64,000 nt of DNA from CAVZOY01 sp963777095 (GTDB taxonomy: Bacteria > Actinomycetota > Actinomycetes > Mycobacteriales > Geodermatophilaceae), in the NCBI GenBank assembly GCA_963777095.1, contig CAVZOY010000002.1, positions 868,001-932,000 on the forward strand, in the 5' to 3' direction. Under the pieces are notes generated by a model. The model was not told the origin of the DNA. It worked only from the letters and a program-made list of their open reading frames with translations, and did no database searches. The position numbers and the translations under genes are program-made. Of the stretch, positions 49,240 through 55,612 are shown in pieces (position 1 is the stretch's first letter; every line of letters starts with the position of its first letter).

Positions 49240-49658
49240 CGTCGCTGCTCGAGCGGCCGGCCGGAGCGCGCTCCGTCGACGACCTGCTGGAGGAGGCGCG
49301 CTCGCGGATCACCCGCGTGACCCCCGCCGAGGCGATCGCCCGGATGGCCAGTGGCGCGGTGCTGGTCGACATCCGGCCGGCCGACCAGCGGGCGCGCGAG
49401 GGCTGGGTGCCCTCAGCCCTCGTCGTCGAGCGCAACGTGCTGGAGTGGCGGTTCGACCCCGCGAGCGACGCCCGGCTGCCGCAGGCGACCGGCTACGACG
49501 TCGACGTGCTGGTCCTGTGCTCGGAGGGCTACACGTCGAGCCTGGCCGCGGACGCGCTGCGCTCACTCGGCCTGACCCGGGCGTCGGACGTCGTGGGCGG
49601 CTACTCCGCGTGGGCGGCTGCGGGCCTGCCCGTGGTGGCCGGCAGCGGGAGCGCCTGA
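49236..49658 (+). CDS. Rhodanese-like domain protein
   Basis: A 140-residue single-domain rhodanese. It shows ITRVTPAEAIARMASGAVLVDIRPADQRAREGWVP and the active-site loop VLCSEGYTSSLAADALRSLG with the catalytic cysteine, ending VVGGYSAWAAAGLPV. GTG 49236 overlaps the dioxygenase stop (GTGA). Rhodaneses move sulfane sulfur; next to cysteine dioxygenase and behind a cysteine leader, a role in cysteine or persulfide disposal is likely. Confidence 0.88.
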   Translation: MTSLLERPAGARSVDDLLEEARSRITRVTPAEAIARMASGAVLVDIRPADQRAREGWVPSALVVERNVLEWRFDPASDARLPQATGYDVDVLVLCSEGYTSSLAADALRSLGLTRASDVVGGYSAWAAAGLPVVAGSGSA

Positions 49659-49731
49659 CCTCCTTCTCCCAGGCCCCTCACAGGTCGGCAGCGCAGACTC
49701 TCGCGCGCCCGCACCGTCGAGAGGACCAGGC

Positions 49732-50169
49732 ATGACGATCCCGCCGGACCAGGACCACACCGCCCCGCACGCGGAGAGCCCGGGGATGCGTGCCTCGGAC
49801 GACGACAGAGCCGCCACGGTGCGGGTTCTCCAGGACGCCGTGGTGCGGGGGCTGCTCACGCCCGACGAGGGCAGCGAGCGGATGGCCGCCGCCTGGGCAG
49901 CCGTGCACGTGCGCGACCTCGGCCCGCTGACCGCCGACCTGGCGCCCGCCCCGCGCGTCCACACGGCGCCCGGCTGGGGAGTGCTGGCGACGATGGCCAC
50001 CGAGCAGGTCAGGTCGACCCTGCACGGGGCCCGGTCCGGCGGGCTGTCGCGGGCCCGGGTCGCTGCGGCGCTCGCCGTCGCGCTGCTGCTCGTGCTCCTG
50101 ATCGGCTCGCTGGTCGGTGAGCTCCTCTTCGACGGCGGCCCGGGTCGGGGCGGCTTCCACGGGCGTTGA
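49732..50169 (+). CDS. DUF1707 SHOCT-like domain membrane protein
   Basis: A 145-residue protein with the DUF1707 motif (MRASDDDRAATVRVLQDAVVRGLLTPDEGSERM, residues about 19-51) followed by LGPLTADL, then a hinge and one C-terminal membrane helix (VAAALAVALLLVLLIGSLVGEL). GAGAGGACC lies upstream of the ATG. DUF1707 proteins are numerous in actinobacteria and probably form envelope-associated complexes; function is unknown. Confidence 0.78.
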   Translation: MTIPPDQDHTAPHAESPGMRASDDDRAATVRVLQDAVVRGLLTPDEGSERMAAAWAAVHVRDLGPLTADLAPAPRVHTAPGWGVLATMATEQVRSTLHGARSGGLSRARVAAALAVALLLVLLIGSLVGELLFDGGPGRGGFHGR

Positions 50170-50244
50170 CGCCGCGATCGCGCTGCCAGGCGACGCCCAG
50201 GCGGGATCCAGGGAAAGCGGAGCGCGGTCGGGAACCGTGACCGC

Positions 50245-50712
50245 ATGGCCGATCCGACCCCCTGGCTGTACGACCCGTCCGCGACGCGTCGCCTCGTCCT
50301 GGCGCACCGGGGCGCGACCGACCCCGCCGTGCGCTGCGTGGTGTCCGACGTCGTCTGGAGCGAGGTCGTCGTCCTGCTCCGGTGGGCACGGGCCGGCACC
50401 TCGGGGGCGACCTGGCTCGAGACCGGCGTGCTCTGGCGGCTGGCCGCCGCGTGCGGCGATCTGCTGCGCCGCCTCCCCGCGCTGAGCGACGAGATCGCCG
50501 AGCCCTGGCCGCCTCCGCCGTCCGCGGCGATCCGGTCCGGCCTGCCCGCTCCCGCCCGGCTCGACCTCGCCGCCGGGCGGCTGACCCGGATGCTCCGGGC
50601 GCCCGGCCCCGTGCCGCTCCGGACCCTTGCGGCCGAGGTGGACGCCCTGGGCGAGGCGGCGATCGGCGCGCTGGTCGCCCGCACGACCGGTCGGCTCGGG
50701 GCGGGCGCGTGA
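50245..50712 (+). CDS. Hypothetical protein
   Basis: A 155-residue predicted soluble helical protein of no family I know. It opens MADPTPWLYDPSATRRLVLAHRG, continues with DVVWSEVVVLLRWARAGTSGATWLETG and an amphipathic helix LAAACGDLLRRLPALSDEIAEPW, then a Pro-rich turn and two more helices. There is no signal peptide or metal motif. The VanZ-like gene overlaps its stop (GTGA), so the two are probably co-translated. Confidence 0.55.
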   Translation: MADPTPWLYDPSATRRLVLAHRGATDPAVRCVVSDVVWSEVVVLLRWARAGTSGATWLETGVLWRLAAACGDLLRRLPALSDEIAEPWPPPPSAAIRSGLPAPARLDLAAGRLTRMLRAPGPVPLRTLAAEVDALGEAAIGALVARTTGRLGAGA

Positions 50713-51122
50713 CCGCCCGGCGGCCGACCCTCGGCACGCTCCTGGCGGCGTCGCTGGTCGGAGTCGCCCTCCTGACGCTGCTGCCCGCCGGCGCCGGCTG
50801 GGCCTGGGGCTCTCCGGTGACCGAGCTGCACTGGTACGCGACGTCGCTGGATTCGGAGACCGCTCTGCTCCAGCTCGTCGGCAACCTCGGCCTGCTGACC
50901 GTGCCGGCCGCCCTGGCTGTTGCGCTGTGGCCGGCCATGGGATCGCCGGGTCGGCTCGCCGCGCTGGCACTGGCCTCGGGCACGGCGATCGAGCTGCTGC
51001 AGTGGGCCCTGCCGCTCGGCCGCGTCGTCTCGCCCCTCGACGCCCTGCTCAACGCCACGGGCGCTTTCGTGGTCGGGTGGCTGGTCGCCTCCGCCGTGCG
51101 GATGCAGCCGAGTCCCGTTTGA
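50709..51122 (+). CDS. VanZ-like family membrane protein
   Basis: A 137-residue membrane protein starting at GTG 50709. It has four hydrophobic helices and the VanZ-like pattern: an N-terminal LLAASLVGVALLTLLPAG, LVGNLGLLTVPAALAVALWP, GTAIELLQWALPLGRVVSPLDALLNATGAFVVGWLV. The last segment, with ELLQ and D-x-x-x-N, is the most conserved part of the family. VanZ relatives affect glycopeptide tolerance or envelope homeostasis; no specific role can be read here. Confidence 0.78.
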   Translation: MTARRPTLGTLLAASLVGVALLTLLPAGAGWAWGSPVTELHWYATSLDSETALLQLVGNLGLLTVPAALAVALWPAMGSPGRLAALALASGTAIELLQWALPLGRVVSPLDALLNATGAFVVGWLVASAVRMQPSPV

Positions 51123-51130
51123 CAGATGAC

Positions 51131-51152
51131 AGTATCGATATATCGTTACTGT
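51131..51152 (+). promoter_or_regulatory. PadR promoter with candidate autoregulatory operator
   Basis: AGTATCGATATATCGTTACT (51131-51150) is a 20-base palindrome with nine of ten base pairs matching. It overlaps the candidate -10 TACTGT (51147-51152). A related half-site, CCGATACGT, follows at 51156. CAGGAG lies six bases before the padR ATG. PadR proteins often repress their own promoter through such AT-rich dyads. Confidence 0.6.
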
Positions 51153-51175
51153 GTACCGATACGTCAGGAGACATC

Positions 51176-51751
51176 ATGAACCCCATGCACCGACGCGAGG
51201 GCGGACATCCCCGTCCTCGCCACCACCACCCCCACCACCCGGGTCATCCCGGACCGCACGACGGCCCGCCGCACCGCCGCGGCGGAGGCCGCGGCCGCGT
51301 CCCGCGCGGCGACGTCCGCGCCGCGATCCTGCTGCTGCTCGCCGAGGAGCCGATGCACGGCTACCAGCTGATGCAGGCGATCGCCGACCGCAGCGGCGGC
51401 ACCTGGACGCCCAGCCCGGGCGCCGTCTACCCCGCGATCAGCCTGCTGGAGGACGAGGGCCTGGTCACCGTCACCGCCGAGAGCGGCCGCAAGCTGGTCA
51501 CGCTGACCGACGCCGGCCGCGAGCACGTCGAGACCCGACGCGAGAGCTGGCCGGACCCCTTCGCCGGCGGTACAGGCCGCGGGGCCGGTGCAGACCTACG
51601 CGGTCTGCTCGAGCAGCTGCACATGGCGACCCGCCAGGTGGGCCGCACCGGCACCGAGGCGCAGGTCGCCGCGGCCGCGGCGATCCTCGGCGACGCCCGC
51701 CGGGCGCTGTACCTGCTGCTCGCCGATGGCCCCGACGGCACCGATGCCTGA
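51176..51751 (+). CDS. PadR family transcriptional regulator with His-rich N terminus
   Basis: A 191-residue PadR regulator. Residues 1 to about 40 are very rich in His, Pro and Arg (HRREGG, HHHPHHPGHPGPHDGPPH). The winged helix follows: RAAILLLLAEEPMHGYQLMQAI, WTPSPGAVYPAISLLEDEGLVTV, then a C-terminal dimerisation helix with LEQLHMATRQV. The His-rich tail could bind metal. It overlaps the DUF2218 gene by eight bases. A near-perfect palindrome sits in its promoter. Confidence 0.88.
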   Translation: MNPMHRREGGHPRPRHHHPHHPGHPGPHDGPPHRRGGGRGRVPRGDVRAAILLLLAEEPMHGYQLMQAIADRSGGTWTPSPGAVYPAISLLEDEGLVTVTAESGRKLVTLTDAGREHVETRRESWPDPFAGGTGRGAGADLRGLLEQLHMATRQVGRTGTEAQVAAAAAILGDARRALYLLLADGPDGTDA

Positions 51752-52037
51752 CCGGCCCGGCGCCACGGCCGCCGTCGCCACCGAGACGCCGGTCCGCTAC
51801 GCCAACCAGCTGGCCGCCCACTTCGGCCGGCGGTGCGAGGTCGTCGAGGAGGCCGACGGCGTGCGCATCGTCTTCGGCGACGGCGACTGCCTGGTGCGGC
51901 CGCGCGAGGACACCCTCGACCTGGCGGTGAGCGCCCCGTCCAAGCCGGAGGTCGAGCGCCTCACGTCGGTCGTCGGCTCGCACCTGGAGCGGTTCGGCCG
52001 GCGCAACGAGCTGCAGGTCAGCTGGTCTGCAGGGTGA
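51744..52037 (+). CDS. DUF2218 family protein
   Basis: A 97-residue DUF2218 protein with TPVRYANQLAAHFGRRCEVVEEADGVRIVFGDGDCLVRP and a C-terminal VVGSHLERFGRRNELQVSW, both typical. Relatives are often found next to siderophore or iron genes and to PadR regulators of this type. ATG 51744 overlaps the padR end by eight bases, so the pair is coupled. The stop lies inside the first copy of the 31-base repeat shared with the end of the next gene. Confidence 0.8.
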   Translation: MPDRPGATAAVATETPVRYANQLAAHFGRRCEVVEEADGVRIVFGDGDCLVRPREDTLDLAVSAPSKPEVERLTSVVGSHLERFGRRNELQVSWSAG

Positions 52038-52094
52038 CCCTCGGGTTCACCGGAGCAGGCTGCGGTGACCCTCGGGTTCACCGGAGCAGGCTGC
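52033..52094. repeat. 31-base tandem duplication containing a hairpin
   Basis: Two identical 31-base units, 52033-52063 and 52064-52094, are joined head to tail. Each contains GGTGACCC-TCG-GGTTCACC, an eight-base stem with one mismatch. The second unit encodes the last residues and stop of the acyl-CoA dehydrogenase; the first holds the DUF2218 stop. The hairpins probably serve as a doubled bidirectional terminator between convergent genes. Confidence 0.75.
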
Positions 52095-53229
52095 GTGCGA
52101 TCACCATGCGCTGGATCTGATTGGTGCCCTCGTAGATCTGGGTGACCTTCGCGTCGCGCATCATCCGCTCGACCGGGAAGTCCTGCGTGTAGCCGGCGCC
52201 GCCGAAGAGCTGGACCGCGTCGGTGGTCACCTGCATCGCGACGTCGGAGGCGAACGCCTTCGCCGAGGCGGAGACGCGCGAGACGTCGGCGGCGCCGCGC
52301 TCGCCGGCCGCCGCGGCGACGTACACCAGGTGCCGGGCGGCCTCGATCCGCATCTCCATGTCGGCGAGCATGAACTGCACGCCCTGGAAGTCGGCGACGC
52401 TGCGGCCGAACTGCTTGCGGTCCTTGACGTACGCGACCGCCGCGTCGAGCGCGCCCTGGGCGATGCCCACGGCCTGCGCGCCGATCGTGGGCCGGGTGAA
52501 GTCGAGCGTCCGCAGCGCCGTCTTGAGGCCGGTGCCGGGTTCGCCCACGATCCGGTCGGCCGGGATCGTGCAGTTCTCCAGGTGCAGCTCGCAGGTGGGC
52601 GAGCCCTTGATGCCCATCTTGCGTTCCTTCGGCCCGACCGAGAAGCCCGGGTCGTCGATGTGGACGGCGAACGCCGAGATGCCGTTGGCGCCCTTCTCCG
52701 GGTCGGTCACCGCCATCACCGTGTACCAGCGGGAGACGCCGGCGTTGGTGATCCAGGCCTTGGTGCCGTTGAGCACCCAGCTGTCGCCCTCGATGCGGGC
52801 GCGGGTGCGCATCGCGGCGGCATCCGAGCCGGCCTCCCGCTCGGAGAGGCCGTAGCTGATCATCGCCTCGCCGGAGGCGATCTCGGGCAGCACCGTGCGC
52901 TTCAGGCCCTCGGACGCCGACAGCAGGAGCGGCACCGAGCCCAGCTTGTTGACGGCGGGGATCAGCGAGGCGCTGGCGTCGACCCGCGCGACCTCCTCGA
53001 TCACGATGCAGGTCGCGATCGCGTCGGCACCCTCGCCGCCGTACTCCTCCGGGATGTGCGTGGCGTGGAAGCCCGCCGCGGTGAGCGCCTTCTGCGCCTC
53101 GATCGGGTATCTCGACTCGGCGTCGACCTCGGCCGCGTACGGCGCGATCTCCCGCTCGGCGATCTCGCGGACGGCCTCGCGGACGGCCTCGTGCTCCTCG
53201 GGCAGGGCGTACAACCCGTGGTTACTCAC
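52078..53229 (-). CDS. fadE: Acyl-CoA dehydrogenase (FadE25-like)
   Basis: A 383-residue acyl-CoA dehydrogenase that inserts the alpha-beta double bond in fatty or branched acyl-CoA and passes electrons to ETF. The FAD and substrate regions are ISYGLSEREAGSDAAAM, WITNAGVSRWYTVMA, and KMGIKGSPTCELHLENC. The catalytic glutamate is in IYEGTNQIQRMVIARSLL, as in short-chain enzymes. GTG 53229 has TAGCAT six bases upstream and is leaderless. Its place beside purE and purK matches fadE25 in mycobacteria. Confidence 0.93.
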   Translation of the reverse strand: MSNHGLYALPEEHEAVREAVREIAEREIAPYAAEVDAESRYPIEAQKALTAAGFHATHIPEEYGGEGADAIATCIVIEEVARVDASASLIPAVNKLGSVPLLLSASEGLKRTVLPEIASGEAMISYGLSEREAGSDAAAMRTRARIEGDSWVLNGTKAWITNAGVSRWYTVMAVTDPEKGANGISAFAVHIDDPGFSVGPKERKMGIKGSPTCELHLENCTIPADRIVGEPGTGLKTALRTLDFTRPTIGAQAVGIAQGALDAAVAYVKDRKQFGRSVADFQGVQFMLADMEMRIEAARHLVYVAAAAGERGAADVSRVSASAKAFASDVAMQVTTDAVQLFGGAGYTQDFPVERMMRDAKVTQIYEGTNQIQRMVIARSLLR

Positions 53230-53235
53230 GGGTAG

Positions 53236-53241
53236 ATGCTA
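53236..53241 (-). promoter_or_regulatory. Candidate -10 of leaderless fadE promoter
   Basis: Minus-strand TAGCAT ends six bases before the fadE GTG, within the 26-base gap to purE. Confidence 0.55.
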
Positions 53242-53255
53242 GGCCCGCGGAGCCC

Positions 53256-53771
53256 TCATTCCGAGCGCAGACGCTCCTGGAGAGTGAGGTCGCGCGCCGC
53301 CACCTGCTCGGCGAGATCGGCCTGGTAGGCGGCCATCGCCGTCCGCAGCCGGTCGTCCGACGCCCCGAGGATGCGGACGGCGAGCAGCCCGGCGTTGCGC
53401 CCGCCGCCGATGCTCACCGTGGCGACCGGGACGCCGGCCGGCATCTGCACGATCGAGAGCAGGCTGTCCAGGCCGTCGAGGTGCTCGAGCGGCCGCGGCA
53501 CCCCGATGACCGGCAGCGGCGTCGCCGCCGCGACCATGCCCGGCAGGTGCGCCGCTCCCCCGGCACCGGCGATGACCACCTTGAGCCCGCGCTCCGCCGC
53601 GCCCTCGGCGTACTCGAGCATGCGCCGCGGCGTGCGGTGCGCCGAGACGACGTGCGCCTCGTACGGGACGTCGAAGTCCTCCAGCACCTCGGCGGCCGGC
53701 TGCATCATCGGCCAGTCCGAGTCGCTGCCCATGACGATGCCGACGACGGGGTCGTCGTCCTGCTCCTCCAC
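53256..53771 (-). CDS. purE: 5-(carboxyamino)imidazole ribonucleotide mutase
   Basis: A 171-residue class I PurE that rearranges N5-CAIR to CAIR in purine synthesis. The signature VGIVMGSDSDWPMM is near residue 10, with AHRTPRRMLEYAE, GAGGAAHLPGMVAA and PVIGVP further in. Length is normal. It follows purK with a 24-base gap, an operon in which PurK makes the substrate. Confidence 0.96.
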   Translation of the reverse strand: MEEQDDDPVVGIVMGSDSDWPMMQPAAEVLEDFDVPYEAHVVSAHRTPRRMLEYAEGAAERGLKVVIAGAGGAAHLPGMVAAATPLPVIGVPRPLEHLDGLDSLLSIVQMPAGVPVATVSIGGGRNAGLLAVRILGASDDRLRTAMAAYQADLAEQVAARDLTLQERLRSE

Positions 53772-53795
53772 GCGGGCCTCCTGCGCAGTCGGTGG

Positions 53796-55040
53796 TCAGT
53801 GCTCGGTCGGGAACGCGAAGGCGGGGTCGATCACGCCGTCGGCCAGGTAGCGGGCCGCCGCCGTCGCCCGGGCGCGCACCTCGTCGAGGTCGTCGCCCAG
53901 TGCGGTGACGTGGCCGAGCTTGCGGCCGGGCCGCTGCCCCTTGCCGTACCAGTGGATCTTGACGTCGGGCCAGTGCGCCATCAGGTGGTGCATGCGCTCG
54001 TCGAGCCCGGGGCCGTTCCAGTCCGGCGCGCTGGCCGCACCGCCCAGCACGTTGGCCATGACGACGACGGGCGCGGTGGGGGCGGTCGAGCCCAGTGGAT
54101 AGTCGAGGACGGCCCGCAGATGCTGCTCGAACTGGCTGGTGCGCGAGCCCTCGATGGTCCAGTGCCCCGAGTTGTGCGGCCGCATGGCCAGCTCGTTGAC
54201 CAGGACGCCGTCCGCCGTCTCGAACAGCTCGACGGCGAGCAGCCCGACGACCCCGAGCGCGTCGGCGATGCGAACGGCGAGCTCCTGCGCGGCGGCCGAG
54301 CGCTCCTCGGACAGGCCCGGCGCCGGGGCGAGCACCTCGGTGTTGATGCCGTCGCGCTGCACCGTCTCGACCACCGGCCAGACGGCGACCTGGCCGAACG
54401 GCGACCGGGCGACGAGCGCCGAGAGCTCCCGCACCATCGGCACCCGCTGCTCGGCGAGCAGCTCGTCGTACTCGTCGACCAGCGCCTCGGCCTCGTCCGC
54501 GCCGCCGACCACGAACACGCCGCGGCCGTCGTAGCCGCCGCGCGGGGCCTTGAGGACCACCGGCCAGCCGGCGCCCGAGTCCGCGAAGGCCACGACGTCG
54601 GCCACGCTGCGGACGGCGGCCCACCGCGGCTGCGGCTCCCCCGCCTCGGCCAGCCTGCGACGGAGCACGAGCTTGTCCTGCGCGTGGACGAGTGCCGCCG
54701 AGCCCGGCGCGACGCGGACGCCGTCGGCCTCGAGCGCACGCAGGTGCCCGGTCGGCACGTGCTCGTGGTCGAAGGTGAGCACCGTGGCGCCCTCGGCCAG
54801 CGCGCGCAGCGCCTCGAGGTCGCGGTGGTCCCCCGGCCGGACGTCCGCGGCGATCAGCGCCGCCGAGTCGTCGGAGTCGGCCGCGAGGACGCGCAGCGAC
54901 TGGCCGAGCGCGATGGCTGCCTGGTGCGTCATCCGCGCGAGCTGGCCGCCGCCGACCATGGCGACGACGGGCAGTCCGGTGCGCGGGTCGAGGGCAGCGG
55001 CCGGGCCGGCGTCGGCGCGGGCAGGGTCTGGTCGGGCCAT
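53796..55040 (-). CDS. purK: 5-(carboxyamino)imidazole ribonucleotide synthase
   Basis: A 414-residue ATP-grasp enzyme that carboxylates AIR to N5-CAIR. An N-terminal VAMVGGGQLARMTHQAAIALG leads into the ATP-grasp core: KAPRGGYDGRGVFVV, VVETVQRDGINTEVLAPA, and the Mg-binding segment AVELFETADGVLVNELAMRPHNSGHWT. The C-terminal end has KIHWYGKGQRPGRKLGHVTALG. ATG 55040 is chosen because a minus-strand TAACCT lies 11 bases upstream and the family starts here; the upstream open frame is antisense to gtrA. Confidence 0.95.
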   Translation of the reverse strand: MARPDPARADAGPAAALDPRTGLPVVAMVGGGQLARMTHQAAIALGQSLRVLAADSDDSAALIAADVRPGDHRDLEALRALAEGATVLTFDHEHVPTGHLRALEADGVRVAPGSAALVHAQDKLVLRRRLAEAGEPQPRWAAVRSVADVVAFADSGAGWPVVLKAPRGGYDGRGVFVVGGADEAEALVDEYDELLAEQRVPMVRELSALVARSPFGQVAVWPVVETVQRDGINTEVLAPAPGLSEERSAAAQELAVRIADALGVVGLLAVELFETADGVLVNELAMRPHNSGHWTIEGSRTSQFEQHLRAVLDYPLGSTAPTAPVVVMANVLGGAASAPDWNGPGLDERMHHLMAHWPDVKIHWYGKGQRPGRKLGHVTALGDDLDEVRARATAAARYLADGVIDPAFAFPTEH

Positions 55041-55051
55041 GGTGAGTGCCG

Positions 55052-55057
55052 AGGTTA
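55052..55057 (-). promoter_or_regulatory. Candidate -10 for purK-purE
   Basis: Minus-strand TAACCT ends 11 bases before the purK ATG, giving a leader of only about four bases. It is divergent from the gtrA element at 55109. Confidence 0.4.
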
Positions 55058-55108
55058 GGGCGCTCGCCCGACCAGGTCGGCAGCGGCTCCCGGCGGCGCG
55101 CCCCGGCC

Positions 55109-55114
55109 TAGACT
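55109..55114 (+). promoter_or_regulatory. Candidate -10 of leaderless gtrA promoter
   Basis: TAGACT ends seven bases before the GTG at 55122, with no ribosome site between. Confidence 0.55.
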
Positions 55115-55121
55115 CGCCGAC

Positions 55122-55610
55122 GTGCGCCCGGCCGAGACGATCCGCCGCGTCGCCGGCGCCTCCCGCCACCTGGTGAAGGAGTTGAGCGCGTTCGGCGTGG
55201 TCGGGGCGGTCTGCTTCCTCATCGACGTCGGACTGTTCCAGCTCCTCTACGCGCAGCTCGGCGTCGGGGCCGTGACGTCGAAGTTCCTCGCGACGGCGGT
55301 GTCGATGACCGTCGCGTACGTCGGCCACCGCTACTGGTCGTTCTCCCACCGCGCTCGGCCAGGACTGCGCCAGGAGTACGTGCGCTTCCTGGGGATCAAC
55401 GTCGGCACGCTGCTGCTGGGGCTGGGCGTGGTGGCGTTCGTGCGCTACGGGCTGGACCAGGAGAGCGCGCTGGTCCTGCAGATCGCGAACGTCGGCTCGA
55501 TCGTGGTCGGCACGCTGATCCGGTACCTCAGCTACCGGCGCTGGGTGTTCCCGGCGCACAGCGGGGCCGAGGACCCGACCCTGGCCCGGGTGGCGATCAC
55601 GCCCGTCTGA
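55122..55610 (+). CDS. GtrA family membrane protein
   Basis: A 162-residue GtrA-like protein (Rv3277-like) with four membrane helices: FGVVGAVCFLIDVGLFQLLY, FLATAVSMTVAYVGHRYWSF, FLGINVGTLLLGLGVVAFV and ANVGSIVVGTLIRYLSYRRWVF. The HRYWSF and YRRWVF ends of paired helices are the family signature. GtrA proteins are thought to flip or assist transfer of polyprenyl-linked sugars for envelope polysaccharides. It converges on sbcC with a two-base gap. Confidence 0.88.
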   Translation: MRPAETIRRVAGASRHLVKELSAFGVVGAVCFLIDVGLFQLLYAQLGVGAVTSKFLATAVSMTVAYVGHRYWSFSHRARPGLRQEYVRFLGINVGTLLLGLGVVAFVRYGLDQESALVLQIANVGSIVVGTLIRYLSYRRWVFPAHSGAEDPTLARVAITPV

Positions 55611-55612
55611 GC

